From Treponema sp. OMZ 787 (lineage in GTDB: Bacteria > Spirochaetota > Spirochaetia > Treponematales > Treponemataceae), in assembly GCF_024181225.1 (NCBI RefSeq), contig NZ_CP051198.1, positions 2,666,001-2,730,000 of the forward strand: a stretch of 64,000 bases of DNA, in the 5' to 3' direction. This document shows positions 36,598 through 45,431 of the stretch, in pieces (within the stretch, counting starts at the first letter, position 1; each line of letters begins with the position of its first letter). The notes under the pieces are model-generated. The model had not been told where the DNA came from, ran no database searches, and was given only the letters and a program-made list of their open reading frames with translations. Position numbers and translations under genes: made by a program.

Positions 36598-37407
36598 TTA
36601 CCACGTTACAATGCTATCAACCAGTTCCCGCTGTTCGCTTGCGGTGCGGCGTAAATAAATGCGCGTTGTTTCAATACTTTCATGCCCCATCAAATCGGCA
36701 AGAAGGGAAATATCATTGAACTTTTCAAGAAAATTCTTTGCATATCGGTGCCGGAATGAATGCGGATACACAACCTTTTCACTTATCCCGTACTTTCTGG
36801 CATAATTCTTTAACTGCTGAGCAATTCCGCGGGTAGTAATGTGCTTTTCAAAGCGATTTAGGAACAGATAGCCGGAGTCGCGTCCGATTGACTCCAGCCA
36901 TTGCATGGCTTCTTCCTTCAAAATTTTTGGAATATAGAGCCGCCTGAGTTTTCCACCCTTTGAATATAGATCAAAATATCCCAACTTAACATGCTCAACT
37001 TTTATCTGAATAAGTTCGCTGACACGAGCCCCTGTAGCTGCGAGGAACCACACGACAAAATACCATTCTCGATTTCCGTCTCTTTTAAGGCTTGATTTCA
37101 AAAATTGATAGTCAGCATTACTTATAACATTTTCAAGGAAGTTCTTCTGCTGAACTTTTACAAATTTTAACTGCAGCTGATCTTTATGTATAAACTGCAA
37201 ATATTTGTTAATTCCCTGAATCCTTAAATTCACCGTTTTCGGTTTAAAAAACTCAATCAGATAGCCTTTGTATGCAAGCAGATTTTCCTTACTGACAGAA
37301 TCATAATGTTCTGTGTAGTATTTAACTGTCCATAAATACGATGTAAGAGTATTCTGAGAAAGATTGCTTTTCTTCAAATACTCTTCAAAACTTGTGCCGT
37401 TTTCCAT
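36598..37407 (-). CDS. XerC/D-type tyrosine recombinase
   Basis: The protein has 269 residues from the ATG at 37407, which follows GGGAGG. An N-terminal SAM-like core-binding domain (about 1-95) precedes the catalytic domain. All catalytic residues are visible: Arg in TGARVSELI, Lys in SKGGKLR, His-x-x-Arg in HSFRHRY, His in LMGHES and the Tyr nucleophile in TRIYLRR. It lies between two inverted hsdS cassettes, the same setting as recombinases that invert hsdS in phase-variable type I RM loci. I infer that its targets are the short inverted repeats at the cassette junctions. Its -10 box (TATACT, 37454-37459) lies next to the cassette B repeat core. Confidence 0.88.
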   Translation of the reverse strand: MENGTSFEEYLKKSNLSQNTLTSYLWTVKYYTEHYDSVSKENLLAYKGYLIEFFKPKTVNLRIQGINKYLQFIHKDQLQLKFVKVQQKNFLENVISNADYQFLKSSLKRDGNREWYFVVWFLAATGARVSELIQIKVEHVKLGYFDLYSKGGKLRRLYIPKILKEEAMQWLESIGRDSGYLFLNRFEKHITTRGIAQQLKNYARKYGISEKVVYPHSFRHRYAKNFLEKFNDISLLADLMGHESIETTRIYLRRTASEQRELVDSIVTW

Positions 37408-37467
37408 AACGACCTCCCAATAAACAAGATTAGCGATCTCTCGCTTACCAGAGAGTATACTTGTAAT

Positions 37468-37995
37468 GTGATTTCTTGTTATTATGAGAAGTTTGGTGAT
37501 GGAACCGAAAAAGCTACAGAAATGCTCTCTGCTATTCCTGAATCGTGGACATGGAGGCATTTTGGCGATGTTGCTGATGTAATAAACGGAAAAAATCAAT
37601 CACAGGTAGAAGATGACACTGGTGAATATCCAATTTATGGAAGCGGCGGTATTATGGGATACGCTAATGACTATATTTGCCCGGAAAATTGCACAATAAT
37701 CGGACGCAAAGGTTCAATAAACAATCCTATATTTGTGGAAGAAAAGCTCTGGAATGTCGACACTGCTTTTGGCCTTGCACCATCATCAATTGTTCTGCCT
37801 CGATATCTATTTTATTTCTGTAAATCATTTGACTTTACATCATTGGACAGCAGTACAACATTGCCGAGTTTAACCAAAACAAGTATTCAGCGTATCTTAT
37901 TTCCATTACCGCCATTAGCTGCACAAAAACGGATTTTAGATAAAATTGATGAACTTTTTAGCCAATTAGACAAGATTTCTTTGAATATTATCTAA
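37468..37995 (+). pseudogene. Silent hsdS target-recognition cassette B
   Basis: The open frame has no good start; the first possible codon is a GTG at 37468 without a ribosome binding site. It begins CYYEKFGDGTE and contains a complete target-recognition domain (YPIYGSGGIMGY, GRKGSIN, WNVDTAF). It ends PLPPLAAQKRILDKIDELF and a stop. It faces the expressed hsdS tail to tail, overlapping it by four bases. The recombinase promoter region overlaps its start. It should be silent until inverted into the hsdS frame. Confidence 0.88.
37476..37493 (+). repeat. Inverted-repeat core in cassette B
   Basis: TTGTTATTATGAGAAGTT here is the exact reverse complement of 38560-38577 within hsdS. Recombination between the two copies would invert about 1.1 kb and exchange the second target-recognition domain. 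The -35 region of the recombinase gene overlaps this core. Confidence 0.8.
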
Positions 37996-39569
37996 ATATT
38001 ATCTAAAACATAAAATATTTCTTCAATTCTAGCAACAATTCTTTTTTGCTCTGAAATTGGAGGAATAGCAATAAAAGATTCTGCCATTTCGTGTAAATAA
38101 AATCCCATTTGAGCAGTACCGGTAGCATGTTCAGCTACATAATTTTGATAAAAATTACTATCAAAAAAAAATTTTACATACTTGTTGTAAACCTTGGTGT
38201 TAAGAATGGAAACACTCCGTTGAAAGCAGATATTCATTCGGCCGTCGTAAATGCAACTTCTTCCTAATGAACCTACGGATGTGAAAAGTATATCACCCGT
38301 TGTAGCATTGGTCCTCAAATTTTCTGCATCAAACATCTCTTTCGTTAAATATCTGACATTTTCTAAATCTTCTACTGTGTTATGATTAATATTTCTTGAA
38401 GAAATCATTATATATTCTGTTTTTTCTTCGATACCTTTAGGTGGGTTATGATCTCCATCTACAAGCTTATCGCAAATTCGTCCTAATTTTGTCCACTGCC
38501 AGTTTTCCGGTAGTTCAAAAGGAATCTCATTATCAATACAAACATCATTTTTTCCCTCGAACTTCTCATAATAACAATTATCAGTAGAATTTTTATAAAT
38601 ATACGAATCATTCTTGCCGCGTTTTATCTCTCCGGAAGCGATTTTAGCTTCTTTTTCAGCATGGAGTTTTTCCAGCATAACACTTGCAGGTTCATCGTCA
38701 GGATCTTGCGGAACAAGCTTCCCTCGGATTGCAAGATCGAGGATTTTTGACTTTGCCTGTTTGACGGCTGTCTGTAAGTCGGCTTTATTTTGTTCCAGCA
38801 GGTCGATTTGTGCAAAGATTGCTTCTATATTTGTAATTATACGCTTCTGCTCTAAGAGTGGAGGAAGGGGAAATAAAACTTGCTTTACCGTATCAGCCTT
38901 TAAATTTTTGACAGTTGAACCTGCGGCAACCAAAGAAAATGAGTTGTAAATATACTTAGAACTTAGAGCATAATACAAGAAATCTTTTAGAAGATACTTT
39001 ATTATATCAGCAAAAACAAGCCAGCCGTCATGTATGCAGCCATCTATTTTTAAAATATAAGGCCGACCGAAACTCATAGAATTTGTTAGTAGGAAGTCCC
39101 CTGCATGAACAAAACGAGAATGTTTTTTACCTTCGGGTTTGATTTTTTCTTTTGCAGAAATTATATATTTACTTTCCGGAACCGTATCACCTATCTTTAT
39201 CCAATTTATACCATTTTTTTTGTCAGTAATGAAGTCTTCAATAGGTCGCGGTGAGCCACCTCTCGCAATATCTGCCACTACCCCCAACCTACACCACGCC
39301 CAGCCCTCCGGCACGGCAAACGGGATTTCGTCCTCGATATCCTTTACTCTGCCGTCTGCGAACTTCTCATAGTGTCTGTTATCATCACCGAAAAAAATAT
39401 ACGAATCATTTTTACCGCGTTTTATCTCTCCGGAAGCGATTTTTTTCTCTTTTTCTGCACGGATTTTTTCAAGGAGTATGGCTGCACTCTCATCGGTCGG
39501 ATCTTGCTTTACCAGCTTTCCGTGAATTGCGAGGTCTAAAATTTTTTGACGTAATGCATTTGTGTTCAC
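37992..39569 (-). CDS. hsdS: Type I restriction-modification specificity subunit HsdS (expressed copy)
   Basis: The 525-residue protein starts at a GTG at 39569 with AGGGAG upstream. It has two target-recognition domains (about 85-255 and 345-500). Each is preceded by the repeated block LDLAIxGKLVxQDPxDE and SGEIKRGKNDSYI and followed by a helical dimer-spacer with PLPPLLEQKRI or IPPISEQKRI. HsdS sets the DNA sequence recognised by the M2S and R2M2S complexes. The gene is last in the operon hsdR-hsdM-fic-hsdS. Its second domain has inverted matches to both silent cassettes. Confidence 0.95.
   Translation of the reverse strand: MNTNALRQKILDLAIHGKLVKQDPTDESAAILLEKIRAEKEKKIASGEIKRGKNDSYIFFGDDNRHYEKFADGRVKDIEDEIPFAVPEGWAWCRLGVVADIARGGSPRPIEDFITDKKNGINWIKIGDTVPESKYIISAKEKIKPEGKKHSRFVHAGDFLLTNSMSFGRPYILKIDGCIHDGWLVFADIIKYLLKDFLYYALSSKYIYNSFSLVAAGSTVKNLKADTVKQVLFPLPPLLEQKRIITNIEAIFAQIDLLEQNKADLQTAVKQAKSKILDLAIRGKLVPQDPDDEPASVMLEKLHAEKEAKIASGEIKRGKNDSYIYKNSTDNCYYEKFEGKNDVCIDNEIPFELPENWQWTKLGRICDKLVDGDHNPPKGIEEKTEYIMISSRNINHNTVEDLENVRYLTKEMFDAENLRTNATTGDILFTSVGSLGRSCIYDGRMNICFQRSVSILNTKVYNKYVKFFFDSNFYQNYVAEHATGTAQMGFYLHEMAESFIAIPPISEQKRIVARIEEIFYVLDNI
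38560..38581 (-). repeat. Recombination junction at the second HsdS domain
   Basis: This segment carries both the 18-base match to cassette B (38560-38577) and the 14-base match to cassette A (38568-38581), in inverted orientation to each. It encodes the CYYEKF stretch just before the second target-recognition domain. Confidence 0.8.
38597..38645 (-). repeat. Internal direct repeat of hsdS, copy 2
   Basis: This 49-base segment is repeated at 39395-39443 with two mismatches. It encodes SGEIKRGKNDSYI before each target-recognition domain. Recombination between the copies would delete the first domain and leave a half-size HsdS. Confidence 0.75.
39395..39443 (-). repeat. Internal direct repeat of hsdS, copy 1
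   Basis: Partner of 38597-38645; 47 of 49 bases are identical. The adjacent 39361-39371 also repeats AACTTCTCATA from the second-domain junction. Confidence 0.75.
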
Positions 39570-39596
39570 GTTATAATCTCCCTGTAACAGCCATTA

Positions 39597-40412
39597 TCAG
39601 CTGCCGCTCATTTCAAGCGAGGTTTTATATTCTTCTATCTGCTCGCTCAAATTCCGTATATGGTGCGAAAACATAAAATGTAAGAACTCCGCAGGATCAT
39701 CCTTGTCTTGTGAAGAAGAAAGACTTTGAATATATTCCGCTTTGTTTTCTTTTTTGATTATTGCAGGAACTAGCCCCGCTTCATATTGGATAACATTCAT
39801 TAAGAGCCGGCTCATCCGTCCGTTTCCATCCGCCCACGGATGAATGTGAACAAGTTTATAATGAGCGAGAAAGCTAAAAGCGTATTGAGCTTCTATATCT
39901 TTTTCTGCAATGCTTTTTCGTTCCGCATTAAGCCAACTACAAAATTCTTCCAGTTTTTGCGGAAGCTTCTGCCACGCCATATAGCTTTTTCCGCCTCGTC
40001 CTGCACTGACATTTACCAGTCTGAGTTCTCCTTTTGCAGAAGAAAATGTTCCGCCGATTGTATTGTATACAGTGCCGGTATTTTTCATTACTAGAGCTGA
40101 AAGTTCACAAAGAATTTCCGGTGTGATTTGCGTATACTGTTTTGCAAGCTCAAAACTTTTTTCGTATGCAGCTTTTAGGTCAAGATTCATTAGCTGTTCG
40201 TGAATCGGTTTATTTGCACTTATCCCTTCGTCAAAGAGAAGCTGATTTTCAATTTCCGTTACGGTAGAACCTTCTATTGCCGTTGAATGTGTGATAATCG
40301 AATATAAATAGAATTTATCATAATCAAGCTGCTGAGAAATTTGCAGCTTGTTGTATTCGTTTATAACTTCTGAAAGTTTATTAAAGTTTTGTTCTTCGTT
40401 CCGATTTATCAT
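39597..40412 (-). CDS. Fic-family protein in the RM operon
   Basis: The 271-residue protein has the Fic active site HPWADGNGRMSR (catalytic His, then Asp, Asn and Arg for nucleotide binding). It also has an N-terminal inhibitory motif, STAIEG, fitting [S/T]xxxE[G/N], so it is a class II Fic held inactive by its own helix. Fic enzymes transfer AMP or another nucleotide moiety to proteins. The start overlaps the hsdM stop as ATGA and hsdS follows 27 bases later, so it is translated as part of the RM operon. Its target and role there are unknown. Confidence 0.9.
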   Translation of the reverse strand: MINRNEEQNFNKLSEVINEYNKLQISQQLDYDKFYLYSIITHSTAIEGSTVTEIENQLLFDEGISANKPIHEQLMNLDLKAAYEKSFELAKQYTQITPEILCELSALVMKNTGTVYNTIGGTFSSAKGELRLVNVSAGRGGKSYMAWQKLPQKLEEFCSWLNAERKSIAEKDIEAQYAFSFLAHYKLVHIHPWADGNGRMSRLLMNVIQYEAGLVPAIIKKENKAEYIQSLSSSQDKDDPAEFLHFMFSHHIRNLSEQIEEYKTSLEMSGS

Positions 40413-41839
40413 TCTTCAATTCCTTCAATCAGTTTGGAAAGCTCGGTAACCGCTGCGGCAATGTTTGCGCTTTTGGTTTGAATGGTTTGCATAAGCTCGG
40501 CGAGTGAACAGTCCACTGTATCGGAACCGTCTTTTATCCATTTTAAGTCGAGGCTGGTCTTTTCATCTTTTAAGATTTCTTCAACCGGAAACTTGCGCCA
40601 TCTGCCGTTCGGATTTTCGGGCGACCACGTTTCTTTGCGGTCTTCGAGATGTCCTGCACAATAGAGCGATTCAAATTCGGTAAAGTCTTCTTTTTTTAAC
40701 GGATTTGTTTTTCCGAATGAACGCATATTGCTGCGTAAATCATACACCCATACGGTTTTTGTGTTATCTTCATCAGTTTTACCGCGAGTAAAAAAGAGTA
40801 CATTCGTCTTTACACCCTGTGCATAAAAAATACCGGTCGGCAAGCGTAAAATCGTATGCAGATTACATTTATTCATCAAGTCTCGGCGGATTTTTTGACC
40901 GGTATTGTCTTCAAAAAGTACGTTGTCCGGCAATACAACAGCAGCGCGGGCTGTGCCGGTTGTCTTTAGCGAACGGTAAATATGCTGCAAAAAATTCAAC
41001 TGCTTGTTACTGGTGGTATAGGTAAAGTCATCGCGAGTTGTGCGCTCTCCGCCCTTTTTTGTTCCGAATGGAGGATTCGTAAGCACCACGTCGTAGCCGG
41101 TCATTGCCTTACCGCTTTCGCTCAACGTATCACCGAGTACGATTTTCCCTTCGATATTATGGAGCATTGCATTCATAAGCGCCAAACGATGGGTTTCATG
41201 TACCAGTTCTCCGCCGGTAAAAGCTTCTTTGAGTTGGAATGCAGCTTCTTTTTCGGTCAAGTCGCAGTAGTCGTCGGTAAGGCTTTTTACATATCGATCT
41301 GCGCTAATCATAAAACCGAACGTTCCGCACGCAGGATCGTTGCAACGCTCTCCTACCTGTGGAGAGGTAAGGCGTGTCATCATATCAATTAAAACGCGAG
41401 GAGTAAAGTATTGCCCCGCCCCGCTTTTCTTTTCGTTCGCATTCTTTTCGAGCAGCCCTTCATAAAGGTTTCCAAGTCCTTCCTCTTTTGCGGAATACCA
41501 GTCGAGCTCATCGATAGACTTAATAATTTTTTCAAGGTTTTTCGGCTCATCGATGTTGGAACTAGCCCCCTGATAAATCTCACGTACCCGCCCCTTTGTG
41601 TTTTCACCAAGGTATGACAGCAGCTCTTTGTAGAACTTCTTCAGCTCAATTCCGCTGTAAGAAACAAGTTTATCCCAGCGATAGTTTTTCGGAAGCGTAT
41701 TTTCGGCTTTTGTCTCCTTTGCCATTTTTAAGAACAGGATATAGGTCAGCTCCGTAACATACTGATGATAGGTAATTCCGTCATCACGTAAAATATTGCA
41801 AAGATTCCACAGTTTTGAAACGATTTCTTGATTTGTCAT
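40409..41839 (-). CDS. hsdM: Type I restriction-modification DNA methyltransferase HsdM
   Basis: The 476-residue N6-adenine methyltransferase has the N-terminal HsdM bundle (MTNQEIVSKLWNLCNILRDD), the SAM-binding motif DPACGTFGF and catalytic NPPFG in DVVLTNPPFGTK. With HsdS it methylates the recognised sequence. It lies 14 bases after hsdR and overlaps fic by four bases. Confidence 0.96.
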   Translation of the reverse strand: MTNQEIVSKLWNLCNILRDDGITYHQYVTELTYILFLKMAKETKAENTLPKNYRWDKLVSYSGIELKKFYKELLSYLGENTKGRVREIYQGASSNIDEPKNLEKIIKSIDELDWYSAKEEGLGNLYEGLLEKNANEKKSGAGQYFTPRVLIDMMTRLTSPQVGERCNDPACGTFGFMISADRYVKSLTDDYCDLTEKEAAFQLKEAFTGGELVHETHRLALMNAMLHNIEGKIVLGDTLSESGKAMTGYDVVLTNPPFGTKKGGERTTRDDFTYTTSNKQLNFLQHIYRSLKTTGTARAAVVLPDNVLFEDNTGQKIRRDLMNKCNLHTILRLPTGIFYAQGVKTNVLFFTRGKTDEDNTKTVWVYDLRSNMRSFGKTNPLKKEDFTEFESLYCAGHLEDRKETWSPENPNGRWRKFPVEEILKDEKTSLDLKWIKDGSDTVDCSLAELMQTIQTKSANIAAAVTELSKLIEGIEE

Positions 41840-41853
41840 ATTGTCTACTCCGC

Positions 41854-44800
41854 CTATGCTGCTTTGTCTTCATAAAGATACGTATTCAGTTCACGCACGA
41901 TTGCAGTGAGTGCTCCTGAAAAAATCTTGTTTATTTTTGAAAACCCGCCTTGTGCACGCCATGCACTAAATTCATCGAAGGTTTGAACATTTAAAACCGA
42001 TTCGTTGATAAGATACTTTTCTATGCGCTCAATCCATTTCTTTTCGCTTGCGGTAAAATTATGAGCTTTGCACAGTTTTTTAACGGCATTGCAGATTCTC
42101 TCTTCGTGCGAAATGAGGGGACTTCCGATAGCATATCGGCGAATAAATGTAATAATATCCGCAGCGCATTCTTCCTTTGTAAGCTGCGTGATGGCTGTAT
42201 TGAGCTGCATTGAATTAAAACCGTTCGCATCGAGCGTCATGCTTACATTCCGCAGGTCTTTAAGGGTAAGGTCGGCGGGACGGGTACAGATTATTTCCAA
42301 CGCTTCGATCTTATCGCGGTTCGTTTTTATATATTCAGAAAAACTTTCCAGATAATCCTCCGGCTCTTGCCCCTTTCCATATCCCCGTGTTATTTCGTGA
42401 AATTCGTCCGGCTTATCGCTGACAATCACATAGCGGGCATTTTCTCCGGATTCCTTGAATGCGTTAAAGGCCGCTCGTTTTTCCAAGAACAAATCCCTAC
42501 ACGATTCTTCACTGTGAGTTCTCATTTCTTTCGCCGCGGCAATAAAACTTTCTACGCTGTCGTAATTCGCTGTAACAGTAAAAAAGTTTGATTGATGTTG
42601 ATCCATACGGCGTTTTGCGCGTTGGAGTTTTGCAATAATCTGATCATTTATATACGCGATATGGTCGCTGTCGGTTACCGTTTTATAGCCCTCTAACAGT
42701 TCATCAAACGTTACGCTTGGATTTGATACGGTAGGTTTCATCGAAGAAACTTCATTCAGATAGCCGTATAAATCAACTGTGTCATAAATCTCAAAATGGG
42801 TTTTATTTATTTTGGGACACAGGCGAGTGGCACGACCAAGCATTTGTTCGTAAAGAATACGGGATTTTATACGGCGCATAAAGACAATCTTTGTAATTTC
42901 CGGCACATCAATTCCGGTAGAAAGCAAATCTACAGTTACGACAATCGTAGGATAATGCTCATTCTTAAAACGCTTGATTGCATCCTGTACGCGCTTTCTG
43001 TCTCCTATTGCGTACGTGATTTTTTCTATCGCTGCAGCAGTGATATCATGTGCTTTATATATCTGACGCAGTTGTTCGACAATCTCATCTGCATGGCAGT
43101 CGCTTACGGCAAAGATAATTGTTTTTTCGTCGCTTTCAGGATCTATGTATTTTGAAAGCTCGGTAAGTACCGTCTTGTTAAAAGCGGGGGTAAGCACATT
43201 TTTGTTGAAGTCTTCTACATCAAAATCAAGCTCATCTGCAAGCTCCTCAGGATTTAAAAGTTCTTTTGTAACGGGATTATAGCGGGCAAGCTTTTCTCCT
43301 TTTTGATGATGAATGCCGTGCTGATTTAGTTCCGTTTTGATGCTGTAAGGTGCATCGTAATCTACGAGATAACCGTCTATCACTGCTTCGCGGTATGAAT
43401 ATGTGAATACGGGATTTCCAAAAATCTGCGTGGTGTGCAGAGCCGGCGTCGCAGTCAGCCCTATTCTGACCGCATCAAAGTATTCAATCACTTTTTTGTA
43501 TTTGCTGATAAAGTCATTTTGATCACGATACAAAAGTTCGGCTTCGCTTAACTCTCGATCAAGCGTATATCCGCGGTGCGCTTCATCAATAATGATACAG
43601 TCAAAGTCTCCAGATGAAGGAATACGGTCTTTCTCTTCGCTCATGATGCGGGAAATCATTCCCTGCACGGTAGCAACTTGTACGCGCGTCTCCGTTGCAA
43701 TATCTATATCATCAAGCGTGTTGATATTGTAAATTGTATTCAACGGCTGCAGGTCTTCAAGTTTTACATCGTTAAACACATCTTGCACCTGTTCGCCCAA
43801 AGCCGTGCGGTCTACCAAAAAGAGAATACGGCGTAAGCGGTTGGTTTTTAAGAAGCGGTAGATCATACCTAAGACCGTTCGCGTCTTGCCCGTGCCTGTT
43901 GCCATTGCAAGCAGAATCTGCCGCTGCCCGCTCACAACTGCCTGTTCGACAGCCTCAACAGCCGAAAGCTGATAGTGGCGGAGATTCAATCCGTCTGGGT
44001 CGCGCAAAAAATCGTACGGTAAATTTTCGAGAGCACGGTCGGCTTCATCAATATTCTGACGGGATTTGGCAAGCAAGTCTTCGGGACTGTACCATCCTTG
44101 CAGCGCACGCGGAATATTGCTGCTTTTCCGTAAATCATGGAACCAAATCCCCGACTCGGTTTCCAGCTGCTTTAAATAAGGCCGCCCGTTTGTAGCAAAC
44201 ACAAAGGGCACTTTATAATTATGCCAAACGCCCATACAGAACTTTTCATCTTCAGCTTTTATATTCCGGGCATATTCATGACATTGATTGTCTATGACTG
44301 CGTGAATGTTTTTTGCATACGGTTTTGCTTCTACAATGCCGATAAGCAGTTCGCCGACGAATAACGCATAGTCTGCATGAGCAGTTGTTCCCTTTTCCGA
44401 TGCGACCGGCCATTCCGCAATCGCCAGTCTTTTACCATTTTGCGGCCAGACACCTTTTGCGTAACGCAAGTTTTCCGTATCCGCTTCCCAGCCGACTTTT
44501 CTCAGCTGTTCGTCAATAATTGCACGGGTTTCCGCTTCGGTCAGTTTTGTCTTTGCAATTGCTTGAGCAGATGTATCTTGACGCTCCTGTTTGGAACGGG
44601 AGCTTTGCGGCGTAAGAGTGAGCGCCTTCTCTCGGATTTTGCGTTCTTTTTTTATTTCCGCTTCAAGTTCCTGAAGCCTTTTGTCACGCTCCGCTATCAG
44701 GGCATCTTTTTCCGCAATGGTTGCTTCTGCATGTACAAGCTCGATTTTCTGTTCTTCAATTTTCTTTTCCTGATTTCGAACCAGTGGCATTATATTGATT

Positions 44801-45228
44801 TTTCGCTTCGTCAGTTCTGGTTTGATAAACGGCTGCGCTGTAAATGAGCTGTCACCGTAGGTCTGCATAAACCAAACCGCAATATGGTGGGCAAAACGGA
44901 GTACTAAAAGTGCTTCTTGCTCGTTAGCATCGTTTTCATGCGCAGAATTATTCCGTTTGATACGGACTTGATTAATCCATTGGTTTACATCATACGGAAT
45001 AAGCCCCTCATTTTTGAGGATTCTTGTACGGTTAAAATGATTGTTTTCTTTTACATCTATTGGCTCCGGGATATGTTCGATACGCATCATTTCGCGAACC
45101 ATCAGTTCTACAAATAAGCCGGATTTATTCTTACTTGATGCAGGATCCGAATATACATAGCGTTCTGCAAATTCCATTGTTTGAGCAAAATCAGGCCAAT
45201 ACATCTGTAAAAAAGTAAAATTACCCAT
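41854..45228 (-). CDS. hsdR: Type I restriction enzyme subunit HsdR
   Basis: The protein has about 1124 residues from the ATG at 45228 (GAGAAG upstream); a TTG 21 bases earlier is an alternative. The order is an N-terminal DUF4145-like domain (about 1-140), a coiled-coil stretch, an HSDR_N endonuclease domain with LIGIVEAKPYAK, then the SF2 motor with Walker A ATGTGKTRT, DEAH in IIDEAHRGY and motif VI MLGRATRLCP. A C-terminal helical domain contacts HsdM. No frameshift was seen, so the nuclease is probably functional. Confidence 0.95.
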   Translation of the reverse strand: MGNFTFLQMYWPDFAQTMEFAERYVYSDPASSKNKSGLFVELMVREMMRIEHIPEPIDVKENNHFNRTRILKNEGLIPYDVNQWINQVRIKRNNSAHENDANEQEALLVLRFAHHIAVWFMQTYGDSSFTAQPFIKPELTKRKINIMPLVRNQEKKIEEQKIELVHAEATIAEKDALIAERDKRLQELEAEIKKERKIREKALTLTPQSSRSKQERQDTSAQAIAKTKLTEAETRAIIDEQLRKVGWEADTENLRYAKGVWPQNGKRLAIAEWPVASEKGTTAHADYALFVGELLIGIVEAKPYAKNIHAVIDNQCHEYARNIKAEDEKFCMGVWHNYKVPFVFATNGRPYLKQLETESGIWFHDLRKSSNIPRALQGWYSPEDLLAKSRQNIDEADRALENLPYDFLRDPDGLNLRHYQLSAVEAVEQAVVSGQRQILLAMATGTGKTRTVLGMIYRFLKTNRLRRILFLVDRTALGEQVQDVFNDVKLEDLQPLNTIYNINTLDDIDIATETRVQVATVQGMISRIMSEEKDRIPSSGDFDCIIIDEAHRGYTLDRELSEAELLYRDQNDFISKYKKVIEYFDAVRIGLTATPALHTTQIFGNPVFTYSYREAVIDGYLVDYDAPYSIKTELNQHGIHHQKGEKLARYNPVTKELLNPEELADELDFDVEDFNKNVLTPAFNKTVLTELSKYIDPESDEKTIIFAVSDCHADEIVEQLRQIYKAHDITAAAIEKITYAIGDRKRVQDAIKRFKNEHYPTIVVTVDLLSTGIDVPEITKIVFMRRIKSRILYEQMLGRATRLCPKINKTHFEIYDTVDLYGYLNEVSSMKPTVSNPSVTFDELLEGYKTVTDSDHIAYINDQIIAKLQRAKRRMDQHQSNFFTVTANYDSVESFIAAAKEMRTHSEESCRDLFLEKRAAFNAFKESGENARYVIVSDKPDEFHEITRGYGKGQEPEDYLESFSEYIKTNRDKIEALEIICTRPADLTLKDLRNVSMTLDANGFNSMQLNTAITQLTKEECAADIITFIRRYAIGSPLISHEERICNAVKKLCKAHNFTASEKKWIERIEKYLINESVLNVQTFDEFSAWRAQGGFSKINKIFSGALTAIVRELNTYLYEDKAA

Positions 45229-45431
45229 AATTAACTTCTCATATCCCAAAACTATAGGAACAATTATAACACTATTTTAGTTATTTTAATAGTACCTTAT
45301 AATGCTTAAAAGGCAACCGCTGAATGGCCGTAGCGTATTTTAGTTTTGGGGATGTTTCAAAAGTTTGTTACTTTTTTACCACCTATTGCATAAACTGCAC
45401 TTTAAGTAATATACTGGTAAAAAAATAGGAG

